Source of the DNA: Stutzerimonas stutzeri
GTDB taxonomy: Bacteria; Pseudomonadota; Gammaproteobacteria; Pseudomonadales; Pseudomonadaceae
Direction of reading: 5' to 3'
DNA length: 64,000 nucleotides
Assembly: GCF_000219605.1 (NCBI RefSeq)
Contig: NC_015740.1
Location: forward strand, 2,170,001-2,234,000
Position numbers and translations under genes: made by a program. The stretch's first letter is position 1, and each line of letters starts with the position of its first letter. Positions 1-12,612 of this stretch are shown piece after piece. Below the pieces are notes generated by a model. The model made no database searches. It was not told the origin of the DNA and worked only from the letters and a program-made list of their open reading frames with translations.

Positions 1-3195
<3,195 letters not shown>

Positions 3196-3329
3196 GTTGT
3201 TCATTCCTGTCGCAATGAAGGGCCGCGGTCGTTCGCAGCCCGGGCAACGACGAAACTGCAGCTGGAACCAACATCAACAAATCAATGCAACATGCTGATT
3301 TTGCACAGACTCCAGCCACATCCGAGAAA

Positions 3330-5342
3330 CTACTTGAGGTCCGGGTCCGGCCGCTGGGCAGTCAGGCGCCAGATTCCGAATGGCAGATGCCACGGTTCGA
3401 TACGCATCCACTGGGTCTTGCCATACCAGGTCCAGCGATGCCCGTTCATCAGGTCCTCGCCCTGGGTATGCGCGTCGTCCGGCAGGCCGAGCTCCCACAA
3501 CGGCAGTTCGAAATGCGCTTCCTGCGCGTTGTGCGGATCGAGGCTGATGGCCACCAGGATGAAGTTGGACAGGTCCGGCGAGCGCTTGCCGAAGTAGAGG
3601 ATGTTGTCGTTCCACGCCAGGTAGGGCTTGAAACCCAGGTGCGTCTGCAGCGCCGGGTTCTGCCGGCGGATGCGGTTGAGCTGGGCGATCTCGGCCACGA
3701 TGTTGCCCGGCGCCTGATAGTTGCGTGGCCGGATCTGATACTTCTCCGAATCCAGGTACTCCTCCTTCCCCGGAATCGCCGCCGACTCGCACAGCTCGAA
3801 GCCCGAGTACATGCCCCACAGCCCCGAGCCCATGGTTGCCAGTGCCGCGCGGATCAGAAAACCGGCACGACCGGAGTCCTGCAGGAAGAACGGGTTGATG
3901 TCCGGTGTATTGACGAAGAAGTTCGGCCGGTAGCAGTCGCGCAGCGGCGGCTCGTTCAGCTCGCTGAAGTACTCGGAAAGCTCCGCCTTGGTATTGCGCC
4001 AGGTGAAATAGGTATAGCTCTGGCTGAAGCCGACCTTGCCGAGGCGCGCCATCATGCCCGGGCGGGTGAAGGCCTCGGAGAGGAACATCACGTCGCGGTC
4101 GCGCTCGCGTATATCGGCGATCAGCCACTCCCAGAACGGCAACGGCTTGGTGTGTGGGTTGTCGACGCGGAAGATCTTCACGCCCTGCTCCACCCAGTGC
4201 CAGACCACGTCACGTAGCGCGATCCAGAGGTCGGGCATGGCGTCCTCGGCGTAGAAGTCGACGTTGACGATGTCCTGGTATTTCTTCGGTGGGTTCTCGG
4301 CATACTTGATGGTGCCGTCCGGGCGCCAGGAGAACCAGCCCGGATGCTCCTTGAGCCAGGGGTGGTCCTGGGAGCACTGGATGGCGAAGTCCAGAGCGAT
4401 CTCCAGGCCGTGCTCGCGGGCCGCGGCCACCAGTTCGCGGAAATCGTCCAGCGTGCCCAGCTGCGGGTGGATGGCGTCGTGACCACCCTCTTCGCTGCCG
4501 ATGGCATAGGGGCTGCCCGGGTCGTTCGGGCCGGCTTGCAGGCTGTTGTTCGGACCCTTGCGGTGCTGGCGCCCGATGGGGTGGATCGGCGGGAAGTACA
4601 GCACGTCGAAGCCCATGTCGCGGATCGCTGGCAGACGCTTGTGCACGTCGCGGAAGGTACCGTGTCGATTGGGGTCATCGGTCTCCGAGCGCGGGAACAG
4701 CTCGTACCAGCTGGCGAACTGGGCCAGCGGACGTTCGACATCCAGCGGATAGACCGGGCTGCGACTGCAGTGCTCGCGCGGGTCGGCCGCGGCCATGGCT
4801 GCAGCGGTTTCCGCCGCCAGCAACAGCGACACGCGTTCGTCTTCCAGGTGCGCCGAACCCAGCCGGTGCAGCAGGTCGTCGAGGATCGCGCGGTTCTCGC
4901 CCTGGGCGCGCGCTACGGCCTTCTCCAGCAGCAGCCGGCCCTCTTCCAGCTCCAGCTGAACCGGCACGCCGGCGGTGTGCTTCTTCGACAGCTCGTAGCG
5001 ATAGCTTTCGAACACATCCCACCAGGCCTCGATGACGAACTCGTGTTCGGCCACCTGGGTCGGGGTGAACTGGCCTTGCCAGTTGTCGTTGCCGAGCAGC
5101 TTCAATCGCGCGCGGCGCCAGTTGCTCTCGCCTTTCTCGCGCCAACAGACGGCGGCGGCCAGCTGGTCGTGCCCATCGGCGAAGATCCGGCTGGTCACCA
5201 TCACCGGCTGGCCGATGATCGCCTTGGCGGCGAAGCGACCGTCATCCACCACCGGCAAGGTGGATTCGATGGCGATGCGCGGCATCTGCAAGGCTTGTTC
5301 GAGTCGAGGGTGAATCGTCGCGTTGGGCTGTGCATCGCTCAT
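3330..5342 (-). CDS. glgE: Alpha-1,4-glucan:maltose-1-phosphate maltosyltransferase GlgE
   Basis: Transfers maltose from maltose-1-phosphate to the end of an alpha-1,4-glucan, the last step of the TreS-maltokinase-GlgE route; cytoplasmic. The 670-residue length is normal. An N-terminal beta-sandwich region is followed by a GH13 barrel. Nucleophile Asp394 lies in FRVDNPHTKP and acid Glu423 in FLSEAFT, the same numbers I recall for the Streptomyces enzyme. YFPPIHPIG and IALDFAIQCSQDHPW are family-typical. First gene of a leftward pair with treS, whose maltokinase half makes its substrate. An AlgU-like promoter match lies about 110 bp upstream of the start. Confidence 0.96.
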   Translation of the reverse strand: MSDAQPNATIHPRLEQALQMPRIAIESTLPVVDDGRFAAKAIIGQPVMVTSRIFADGHDQLAAAVCWREKGESNWRRARLKLLGNDNWQGQFTPTQVAEHEFVIEAWWDVFESYRYELSKKHTAGVPVQLELEEGRLLLEKAVARAQGENRAILDDLLHRLGSAHLEDERVSLLLAAETAAAMAAADPREHCSRSPVYPLDVERPLAQFASWYELFPRSETDDPNRHGTFRDVHKRLPAIRDMGFDVLYFPPIHPIGRQHRKGPNNSLQAGPNDPGSPYAIGSEEGGHDAIHPQLGTLDDFRELVAAAREHGLEIALDFAIQCSQDHPWLKEHPGWFSWRPDGTIKYAENPPKKYQDIVNVDFYAEDAMPDLWIALRDVVWHWVEQGVKIFRVDNPHTKPLPFWEWLIADIRERDRDVMFLSEAFTRPGMMARLGKVGFSQSYTYFTWRNTKAELSEYFSELNEPPLRDCYRPNFFVNTPDINPFFLQDSGRAGFLIRAALATMGSGLWGMYSGFELCESAAIPGKEEYLDSEKYQIRPRNYQAPGNIVAEIAQLNRIRRQNPALQTHLGFKPYLAWNDNILYFGKRSPDLSNFILVAISLDPHNAQEAHFELPLWELGLPDDAHTQGEDLMNGHRWTWYGKTQWMRIEPWHLPFGIWRLTAQRPDPDLK

Positions 5343-5661
5343 CGAACGGGCTCCTGAGGCGCAAGGGTTCGGATTGCCCGAGCCGCCTCTGGATGCGTCA
5401 TCGTGCGGTTCGGGTGCCGACCCGCGGATGGCGGTTTTTGTCGGCTCTATCTTCCGAGCCGAGGGGCTGGGGAAAGTTCAGCGTTTTCCGGCCGCCAGGC
5501 AGCCCGTCCGGCGGCCGGTCGACCGGCCCGCAGGAGCGATTGCAGCCGGCTGTCGCCGGGCGCTGGAGAGCCGACGTCTGGCCGGAACCGCTGCCCTGTG
5601 GCGCCCCTCAATGAAGAACGTTCAGCACTGTCGCAAACCCCAGAAAAGGAGGAGGACGACC
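5343..5661. other. Divergent intergenic region glgE / small ORF
   Basis: This 319-bp GC-rich gap separates leftward glgE from the rightward small gene at 5662. It contains an AlgU/RpoE-like promoter match on the minus strand (listed separately) and a weaker one on the plus strand: GGAACC at 5584-5589 and TCAAT at 5608-5612. The overlapping open frames here show no family resemblance and look like high-GC shadows. Confidence 0.6.
5453..5479 (-). promoter_or_regulatory. AlgU/RpoE-like promoter upstream of glgE
   Basis: Read on the minus strand, GAACTT (5479-5474) is followed by 16 bases and then TCGGA (5457-5453). The AlgU (sigma-22) consensus known from Pseudomonas is GAACTT-N16/17-TCTGA, so the -35 is exact and the -10 is 4 of 5. 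It lies about 110 bp upstream of the glgE ATG. Trehalose genes respond to osmotic stress in pseudomonads, which suits this. The assignment is a pattern match only. Confidence 0.5.
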
Positions 5662-5826
5662 ATGACGCATGCACGCCCCGATGTGCCTCAGCCCGACCCG
5701 ATCGTGCACGACCAGCCGGGCGACGTGCCGCAGGTACCCTGCGCCGACGAGCTGGACGAGCACAAACCCGGCTCCCCCTATGGCAACCAGACGGTGGTGG
5801 ATGCCGATAGCGCGCAGCCGGCCTGA
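5662..5826 (+). CDS. Small hypothetical Pro/Asp-rich protein (54 aa)
   Basis: Not a family I can name. The start is supported by a very strong ribosome-binding site (AAAAGGAGGAGG, 5645-5656) just upstream of the ATG at 5662. The 54-residue product is rich in Pro, Asp, Gln and Val, with PDPIVHDQPGDVPQVP near the middle and one Cys; it is acidic, with no membrane segment or signal peptide, and is probably disordered. It converges on fdhE with only 3 bp between the stop codons. A weak RpoE-like promoter match lies about 50 bp upstream. A larger reading from 5323 is possible, but its N-terminal part looks like non-coding high-GC sequence. Confidence 0.6.
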   Translation: MTHARPDVPQPDPIVHDQPGDVPQVPCADELDEHKPGSPYGNQTVVDADSAQPA

Positions 5827-5829
5827 GCG

Positions 5830-6804
5830 CTACTCGCCAAAGACCAGCAGGGGGTTGTAGCCGCTTCTGGCATAGACGCCCTCGTCGGCCAGCATCAGGT
5901 CCAGCGGCAGGCTGGCAAGATCGTCGGCGACCGGGTCGGCGCGGCCCTGCAGTTGTCGCAGCACGATCTTCAGGTAGCTTTCGCAGGCGCCGCAGGCTTC
6001 CGCCTGTACCGGCAGGAACGGCTCGCCCTGCTCATCGTCCAGCCCCAGATAGAGCAGCTGCCCACCCGTCTCGCAGTTGCTGCACTTGACCCGCTCCAGG
6101 TGCCATTCCGTTGCACACAGCGCGCAGTGCAGGAAGCGCACGCCGCTGCGATACGGTTCGTTGTGCACCACGCTCGCTACGGGCGGCGAGCCACAGCACG
6201 GGCACAAGGCCCGCGCCTCGGCCAGCGGTTGCGCTGGCGGACGTGGCAAGGCCGCCGCCAGGCGCACCCAGGCCACCTGCAGCGCGGCTGCCACCAGCGG
6301 CATCAGCCCGCGGGTATTGGCGCTGCCGGCGCGCTGTTCCAGTACATCCTCGGCGATCGCCTGCAGTGCATCGGCATTCGCGTCACGCAGGGCTTGCAGC
6401 AGCGGTCTCTGCCGCTCACCGACGTGCAGCGCCAGCGCATCGAGGATCGCGCGCAGATCACCCTGCCAGTCCAGATCGCGGCGCAACGCACGAAAGCCCA
6501 GCGGCGGCATGCGATGCTCCAAAGCCTGATCGAAGGCATCCGGCGCCGGACGCCAGGACGGTTCGCGCCCACTCAGGACCTGATGCTGGGCCTGCGCCAG
6601 GCGCGCCATGAAGTCGAGAAACTCGTCCAGCGCCGGCACCATGACCATCAGCTCGCGCAGCCGCAGCGCACGGCGGCTGAACAACTGGTCGTCCGGCAGG
6701 ACTACCTGCGGCGGTTCCATGATGGTGGTGGGTGCGCTGCCGAATTCGTGGCTCGCGGGGCCGCGTTTTCCTTTCATGCTCGATTCCCTTGGTTGGTCAG
6801 TCAT
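5830..6804 (-). CDS. fdhE: Formate dehydrogenase accessory protein FdhE
   Basis: Cytoplasmic factor needed for maturation of active respiratory formate dehydrogenase. 324 residues, close to family size. The C-terminal half carries the family's paired cysteine motifs: CPCCGS, LHCALCATEW, KCSNCE and EACGACESY, which bind iron. Last gene of the fdnGHI-fdhE operon; its ATG overlaps the fdnI stop by 4 bases, implying translational coupling. A second in-frame Met (SSMKGKRG) nine residues on is a possible alternative start. Confidence 0.95.
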   Translation of the reverse strand: MTDQPRESSMKGKRGPASHEFGSAPTTIMEPPQVVLPDDQLFSRRALRLRELMVMVPALDEFLDFMARLAQAQHQVLSGREPSWRPAPDAFDQALEHRMPPLGFRALRRDLDWQGDLRAILDALALHVGERQRPLLQALRDANADALQAIAEDVLEQRAGSANTRGLMPLVAAALQVAWVRLAAALPRPPAQPLAEARALCPCCGSPPVASVVHNEPYRSGVRFLHCALCATEWHLERVKCSNCETGGQLLYLGLDDEQGEPFLPVQAEACGACESYLKIVLRQLQGRADPVADDLASLPLDLMLADEGVYARSGYNPLLVFGE

Positions 6805-7505
6805 GTTCGGGGTCTGGACGCCGCGGCATCGCCGGGCTCGCGATGGGGCAAGGCCGTCTCGTCACCACGTTTCTCGCCGGCCATGACCTCGTCGTACCAG
6901 AGCTTATGGTGATGCCGGGCCCAGGCCGGGCTGACCCGGCCCTGGGTCATCGCGCGGATCGAACCCTTGACCCAGATGGCCGAGTAGACGTGGATGATCA
7001 GCGTGAGGATGGCGACGAAGGCCGTTACCGCGTGGATCAATGCCGCCCAGCGCAGCGCCCAGATCGGCATTTCACTGGCCACCCAGGGCCGCCAGAGCAC
7101 CACACCGGTTACCAGCAGCACTGGTACCGTGGCCAGGAATACCCAGTACACCAGCTTCTGCCCGGCATTGTTCTGCCCCACCGGCGGAAGGCGCTCGTCC
7201 CGGTTGGACAGCACGTCGCCGATCTGCCGCGCCCATTGCACGTCGTAGCGGCGGAACAGATTGGCGCGAAAGAAGCGCACCGCCTGGATCAGGAAGAACA
7301 GCGTCATGAACACACCGATGTACGGGTGCACGATGCGCGTCGGCTCCGGCCCGCCGAACAGCGCGGTGAGGCCGAAGAACGCCGGGTAGAACAGCGCCAG
7401 TCCGCTCAGGGTGAGCAGCACGAAACAGATCGCGACGATCCAGTGATTGGCCCGGGCCCAGGGGCCGTAGCGCAGGATGCCCTTGCGTACGTTGGAATGA
7501 CTCAT
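6801..7505 (-). CDS. fdnI: Formate dehydrogenase cytochrome b556 (gamma) subunit
   Basis: Membrane subunit that takes electrons from the iron-sulphur beta subunit through two b haems to the quinone pool. 234 residues with four hydrophobic segments (near 20-45, 60-80, 115-140 and 155-180). Candidate haem-ligand histidines are in [25 protein letters not shown] and [10 protein letters not shown]. The C-terminal tail is charged and longer than that of the 217-residue E. coli protein. The start overlaps the fdnH stop by 4 bases. It could equally be called fdoI; the sequence does not distinguish the two. Confidence 0.95.
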   Translation of the reverse strand: MSHSNVRKGILRYGPWARANHWIVAICFVLLTLSGLALFYPAFFGLTALFGGPEPTRIVHPYIGVFMTLFFLIQAVRFFRANLFRRYDVQWARQIGDVLSNRDERLPPVGQNNAGQKLVYWVFLATVPVLLVTGVVLWRPWVASEMPIWALRWAALIHAVTAFVAILTLIIHVYSAIWVKGSIRAMTQGRVSPAWARHHHKLWYDEVMAGEKRGDETALPHREPGDAAASRPRT

Positions 7506-8440
7506 GGCCGCCGCTCCTCGTCACGCAGATCCTGTTCACGGTCCGCCGCGGCTTTTTCCGCTTCGGGGTCTTCCTCCGGTTCTTCCTTCGGTCCCTTGGT
7601 CATGTAGTGGAAGAAGCCGGCCAGCACCGAGACGCCCAGTACCGCGGACATGATCGGCTTGGTCACGCCCTTCCACAGCTCCACCGTCGGGCTGATATGC
7701 GGGTCCTTCGGCAGGCCGCTGTAGATCTCCGGCTTGTCGGCATGCTGCAGCACGTAGACCACATGGGTGCCGCCGACGCCGGCCGGGTCGTAGATGCCGG
7801 CGTTCTCGAAGCCACGCTCCTTGAGCTTCTCGACCCGATGCGCGCCGTAGTCGAGCATCTGCTCCTTGGTGCCGAACTGGATCGAGCCGGTCGGGCAGCT
7901 CTTCACGCAGGCCGGCTCCAGACCGTGATAGACGCGGTCGGAACAGAGCGTGCACTTGTAGGCCTTGTTGTCCTTCTTCGAGATGCGCGGGATGTTGAAG
8001 GGGCACCCGGCCACGCAATAGCCGCAGCCGATGCAGTGCTCGGAATTGAAGTCGACGATGCCGTTGGCGTACTGCACGATGGCACCGGGCGACGGGCAGG
8101 CCTTCAGGCAGCCCGGCTCGGCGCAGTGCATGCAGTTATCCTTGCGGATCAGCCACTCCAGGTCGCCCTCCTCGTTCTCGTACTCGGAAAAGCGCATGAC
8201 CTCGAACGACGACGGGGTCAGGTCCTGCGGGGCATTGTAGGTGCCGTCGCATTCGCCGACCTCGTCGCGCAGGTCGTTCCATTCCATGCACGCCACCTGG
8301 CAGGCCTTGCAGCCGATGCACACCGACACGTCGATCAGCTTGGTCACCTTCTCCACGCCGCCCGAGCGGATCTGCGGCGAAGGCTCGGTGGTCGCCGAAC
8401 GCGCGATGATGTTCTGCAGGTTGATCTGGTCACCTCGCAT
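7502..8440 (-). CDS. fdnH: Formate dehydrogenase iron-sulphur (beta) subunit
   Basis: Carries four [4Fe-4S] clusters linking the catalytic subunit to the cytochrome. 312 residues. Four ferredoxin-like clusters are visible: [37 protein letters not shown] and [18 protein letters not shown] single transmembrane helix near residues 258-278 is followed by a Glu/Asp/Lys-rich tail. The subunit lacks its own signal; in this family it is exported together with the Tat-bearing alpha subunit. It starts 10 bp after the fdnG stop and overlaps fdnI by 4 bases. Confidence 0.96.
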   Translation of the reverse strand: MRGDQINLQNIIARSATTEPSPQIRSGGVEKVTKLIDVSVCIGCKACQVACMEWNDLRDEVGECDGTYNAPQDLTPSSFEVMRFSEYENEEGDLEWLIRKDNCMHCAEPGCLKACPSPGAIVQYANGIVDFNSEHCIGCGYCVAGCPFNIPRISKKDNKAYKCTLCSDRVYHGLEPACVKSCPTGSIQFGTKEQMLDYGAHRVEKLKERGFENAGIYDPAGVGGTHVVYVLQHADKPEIYSGLPKDPHISPTVELWKGVTKPIMSAVLGVSVLAGFFHYMTKGPKEEPEEDPEAEKAAADREQDLRDEERRP

Positions 8441-8450
8441 CAGGCGTCTC

Positions 8451-11400
8451 CTATAGCTTCTCGACGTTCACCAGGAACGACTTGAATTCCGGGGTCTGGG
8501 TGTTGCCATCGCCCACGAAGGGGGTCAGCGTGTTGGTCAGGTGAGCCTTTCTCGCCACGCCGGTGAAGCCCCAGTGGATCGGGATACCGACCTGATGCAC
8601 GGTGCGCCCGTCCACCTGCAGCGGACGCAGGCGCTTGGTCACCACCGCCACCGCATCGATATGCCCGCGCTTGGAGCGCACCCGCACCTTTTCCCCCGCG
8701 GCGATGCCCAGCTCGCCAGCCAGCACCTCGCCGATCTCGACGAACTTTTCCGGCTGGACGATGGCATTGAGCAGCACGTGGGTCGTCCAGTAGTGGAAGT
8801 GTTCGGTGAGGCGGTAGGTGGTCGCCGCATACGGAAACTCTTCGTAGGTGCCGAAGGTATGTCGATCTTCGGCGAAGATGCGGGCAACCGGATTGTGGTA
8901 GGCCAGCGGATTGTCCGGGTGCAGCGGATTGTTGGGGATCGGCGATTCCAGCGGCTCGTAGTGCTCGGGGAACGGCCCCTCGCCCAGCCACTCGCTGGCG
9001 AAGAAGTGCCCGGTGCCGCTCTCGGTGAGGATGAACGGCTTGACGTCATCTTCCGGCGGCGCGGCCACGGGGTAGTCCGGTACGTCGGCACCGACCCAGC
9101 GTTCGCCGTTCCACCAGACCAGCGCACGGTTCGGGTCCCACGGCGTGCCGTCGGGACGGGCCGACGCGCGGTTGTAGAGAATCCGCCGGTTCAGCGGCCA
9201 GGCCCAGGCCCAGCCGAGGGTGACACCGATGTCGTAAGGGTCCGAGTTGTCGCGCCGGTCCATCATGTTGCCCTGCTCGGTCCAGGCGCCCGAGTAGATC
9301 CAGCAGCCGCAGGACGTCGAACCGTCCGCGCGCAGCTCGCCGAAGTCGTTGAGCAGCTCGCCCTTGCGACGGATGATCCGCCCCTGGTCCTCGATGTCCG
9401 CCAGCGCGCGGCCGTTGTATTCCTTGGCCAGCTCCGACGCGGCGGGATGCGCCGGGTCGCTGTAGTCCCAGGTCAGGTTGAGGATCGGCTCGGGGAAGGC
9501 GCCGCCCTCCTGCTGGTAGAGCTTCTGCAGGCGGTGGAACAATCCGGCGAGAATCGCCGTGTCGGTCTTCGCCTCACCGGGCGGCGGTGCCGCCTGGTGG
9601 TGCCACTGCAGCCAGCGCGAGCTGTTGGTGATCGAACCGTCGTCCTCGGCGAAGGTGGTGGTCGGCAGGCGGAACACCGCGGTCTGGATCTGGCTCGGAT
9701 CGACGTCGTTGAACTCGCCATGGTTCTTCCAGAACTCGCCGGTTTCGGTGGCCAATGGATCCATGATCACCAGCCACTTGAGCTTCGACAGCCCATCCAG
9801 CACCTTCGCCTTGTTCGGGAAGGCCGCGAGGATGTTGAAGCCCTGGCAGAAGGCGCCGGTCATCTTGCCCTTGGTCATGTCGTTGACCGCATAGAGCACG
9901 TCGTACAGCGGCTCGGAGAGCTTCGGCAACCAGTCGTAGCACCAGTTGTTCTCGGCGCTGGCGGCATCACCGTAGAACGCCTTCATCATGCTGACGAAGA
10001 AGCGCTCGTAGTGCTTCCAGTACGACACCTGGTTGGGCAACAGCGGCTGGCGCACCTTCTGCCGGATGTAGTCCTCGTAGCGCTGGGCGCCGGCCGCCGG
10101 CAGCGTCATGTAGCCGGTCAGCAGGTTGGAGAGCAGGCCGATGTCGGTCAGCCCCTGGATGTTGGAGTGCCCGCGCAGCGCGTTGACCCCGCCTCCCGGC
10201 ATGCCCATGTTGCCCAGCAGCAGCTGGACCATGGCGCCGGTGCGGATCATCTGCGCGCCGATGGAATGCTGGGTCCAGCCCAGGGCATAGAGGATAGTCA
10301 TGGTCTTGTCGGGCGCCGCGCTCTGCGCCAGCAGTTCCCAAAGCTGCAGGACCTTGGCCTGCGGCATGCCACAGACACGCTCGACCATCTCCACCGTGTA
10401 ACGGCTGTAATGCTTGCGCATCATCTGGAACACGCAGCGCGGGTGCTGCAGCGTTTCGTCGCGACGGACGAAGCCCTGCTCGTCCAGGTCGAAGTTCCAG
10501 GTGGCCTTGTCGTACTGGTGGCGCTCCTCGTCGTAGCCGGTGAACAGCCCGTCGTTGAATTCGAAGCCTTCACGCACCAGGTGCGCCGCATCGGTGTAGT
10601 GCAGCACGTATTCGTGGGCGTAGCGATCGTTCTCGATCAGGTAGCTGATCAGCCCGCCGAGGAAGACGATATCGGTGCCGGTACGGATCCAGGCGTGATA
10701 GTCCGCCACCGCGGTGGTGCGGTTGTAGCGCGGGTCGATGGAGATCAGGATCGCGTCGCTGCGCTCCTTGGCCTGCATGACCCAGCGGAAGCCCACCGGA
10801 TGCGCCTCGGCCGAATTCCCGCCCATGGACAGGATGATGTTGGCATTGCGGATGTCGACCCAGCTGTTGGTCATGGCACCGCGACCGAATGAAGGGGCAA
10901 GACCTGCCACCGTCGGTCCGTGTCAGACGCGCGCCTGGTTGTCGAGTTTGAGAATACCCAGCGCCCGGGAGATCTTCTGCGTGAGGTAGGCCGTCTCGTT
11001 GGTGCACGCCGAGGCCGCCACCATGGAGGTGGTCATCCAGCGGTTGACCAGCTGTCCCTGGTCATCGTGGGTCTCGAAGTTGCGGTCGCGGTCGTCCTTC
11101 ATCAGGCGGGCGATGCGGTCGAGCGCCTCGTCCCAGCTGATGCGCTTCCACTCGTCGGTACCTGGCTCGCGGACCTGCGGGTAGCGCACCCGCGAATCGC
11201 TCTTGATGAAATCGAGCACGCCGGCGCCCCGTGGGCAGAGCGAACCGCGGCTGACCGGATGATCCGGGTCGCCCTCGACATGGAAGATATGGTCATGGCT
11301 GTTGATCGCGCCGTCGCCGCGCGCGTACAGCAGCATGCCGCAGCCCACCGAACAATAGGTGCAGATGTTGCGGGTGACCTTCGCACCGGTGAGCTTGAAA

Positions 11401-11516
11401 TGCCGCACCGAGGCCAGCGCCTCCTGCGGGGCGAACCCCATCATCGCCATGCTGGAAGCGCCCAATCCGGCTGCGCCGAACTTGAGAAACTGCCGCCGGG
11501 ATACTCGTGCCGTCAT
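8451..11516 (-). CDS. fdnG: Selenocysteine-containing formate dehydrogenase major (alpha) subunit
   Basis: Oxidises formate to CO2 at a bis-MGD molybdenum/tungsten site in the periplasm. One gene of 1022 codons split by an in-frame TGA at 10923-10925, read as selenocysteine 198. The flanks [23 protein letters not shown] match what I recall of E. coli FdnG around Sec196. The N-terminus carries a twin-arginine signal ([13 protein letters not shown]). Cys52, Cys55, Cys59 and Cys94 form the [4Fe-4S] site. A SECIS-like hairpin directly follows the TGA. The start at 11516 has GGAGA upstream. Active product requires selA-D elsewhere in the genome. Automatic callers will split this gene into 594-bp and 2460-bp pieces. 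Confidence 0.96.
10894..10911 (-). promoter_or_regulatory. Bacterial SECIS hairpin in fdnG
   Basis: On the minus strand, 11 bases after the UGA, the RNA folds as GG-(U)-GGCA, loop GGUCU, UGCC-CC. This keeps the bulged U and the GGUCU apical loop that SelB recognises in the E. coli fdhF/fdnG elements. It lies inside the coding sequence, so the encoded residues (TVAGLAP) are constrained as well. The fold was drawn by hand. Confidence 0.85.
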
Positions 11517-11681
11517 CGGTATCTCCTGTCATGAATGCTCGGCTCAACTGCTAGAGGGTCGACTGAGTACGGCTGGCAGAGGTTCAGACGGGATGACGGG
11601 CGGCTCTACCGCCGGGGGTGCAAGGTGGTGGTCGGAATGCGCTGCGTCCCCGTCGGAAGCGTGACTGCAAGGGTGCACAAA

Positions 11682-11698
11682 GGGCCGCTTAGCGGCCC
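11682..11698 (-). terminator. Hairpin enclosing the ligD-pol stop codon
   Basis: On the minus strand GGGCCGC-TAA-GCGGCCC is a perfect 7-bp stem whose three-base loop is the TAA stop of the LigD polymerase gene. It is followed by only three U residues. It may be a compact terminator or a 3'-end stabiliser; the short U tract makes intrinsic termination uncertain. Confidence 0.5.
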
Positions 11699-12609
11699 TC
11701 GCGCAACCGCTCGAGCAGCTCCCGTCCCAGCCGCTGGCGGGTGTTGCCGTAGTCGGACCAAGGGTCGTCGCTGCGCGTGCTCAGGTAGTCGCGGACGTTG
11801 CCGAGCCGCCACTGATCTGCGCCTTCCAGGTGGCGCACCTCTTCCAGGCTCACCGGCAGCGACACCCCAAGGCCGGGCCGCGCCCGCACCGAGTAGGCGG
11901 CGACGGTACTGGCGCCCTTCTGGTTGCGCAGGTAGTCGACGAAGATGCGCCCGACACGATTCTGCGGGCCCATCTTGTCGACGATCAGCTGCGGCGACTC
12001 CCGCGCCAGCCGCTCCGTCACCGAGCGCCCGAAGCTGCGCGCGCAATCCCAGTCGTGGCGCCGCTCGATCGGCACCACCACATGCATCCCGCGCCCGCCG
12101 CTGGTCTTGAGGAAGGCGCGCAGCCCCAGCTCGTCCAGCAGCGCCAGGGTCAGCTCGGTAGCCTCGACCATGCTCGCCCAGGGCAGTGCCGGGTCCGGAT
12201 CCAGATCGAAGATCACCCGGTCCGGTCGCTCGATGCGATCGCTGCGGGCGTTCCAGGTATGGAATTCGACGCTGCCCATCTGCACCGCCTCGATGACGGC
12301 GGTGATGTTGTCGGCCTGGATCAACCGGGCGTGCTCGGGATCGAGGTTTTTCGGCAGCGCGCGCATGTGCGGCATCTTCAACCGGCCGCAGTGACGCTGG
12401 AAGAAGCTCTCGCCGCCGATACCTTCCGGCGCACGGACGATGGAAAGCGGTCGCCCGGCGAGCTGTGGCACCAGCCGGTCCGCCACCGCCAGGTAATACT
12501 CTGCCAGCGCCAGCTTGGTGGTGCCGCTGGCCTCGTCGATCACCCGCTGATGGCTGCTGATGCCGACACCGCCTGCCAGTGGGCGAGCGCTGTCCGTTCG
12601 CGCGGCCAT
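11689..12609 (-). CDS. Stand-alone LigD-type polymerase/primase domain
   Basis: Archaeo-eukaryotic primase-fold polymerase of bacterial non-homologous end joining; fills in gaps at Ku-bound breaks, preferring ribonucleotides. 306 residues cover the polymerase domain only; pseudomonad LigD is normally about 800-850 residues with phosphoesterase, ligase and polymerase domains in that order. Metal-binding Asp135 and Asp137 lie in VIFDLDPDP and a third carboxylate, Asp225, in RIFVDYLRN; FHTWN (about 116) and KTSGGRGMHVVVP (168-180) are nucleotide-binding signatures. It starts 3 bp after the ku stop and shares an operon with it. No ligase domain is nearby, so a separate LigD or LigC-type ligase must act, or joining uses another ligase. 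Confidence 0.93.
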   Translation of the reverse strand: MAARTDSARPLAGGVGISSHQRVIDEASGTTKLALAEYYLAVADRLVPQLAGRPLSIVRAPEGIGGESFFQRHCGRLKMPHMRALPKNLDPEHARLIQADNITAVIEAVQMGSVEFHTWNARSDRIERPDRVIFDLDPDPALPWASMVEATELTLALLDELGLRAFLKTSGGRGMHVVVPIERRHDWDCARSFGRSVTERLARESPQLIVDKMGPQNRVGRIFVDYLRNQKGASTVAAYSVRARPGLGVSLPVSLEEVRHLEGADQWRLGNVRDYLSTRSDDPWSDYGNTRQRLGRELLERLREGR

Positions 12610-12612
12610 GCC

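Noticed and set aside
10923..10925. Stop codon splitting fdnG, as a pseudogene
   Set aside because: Both halves align to one family without loss, the site matches the known selenocysteine position and a SECIS hairpin follows, so this is recoding.
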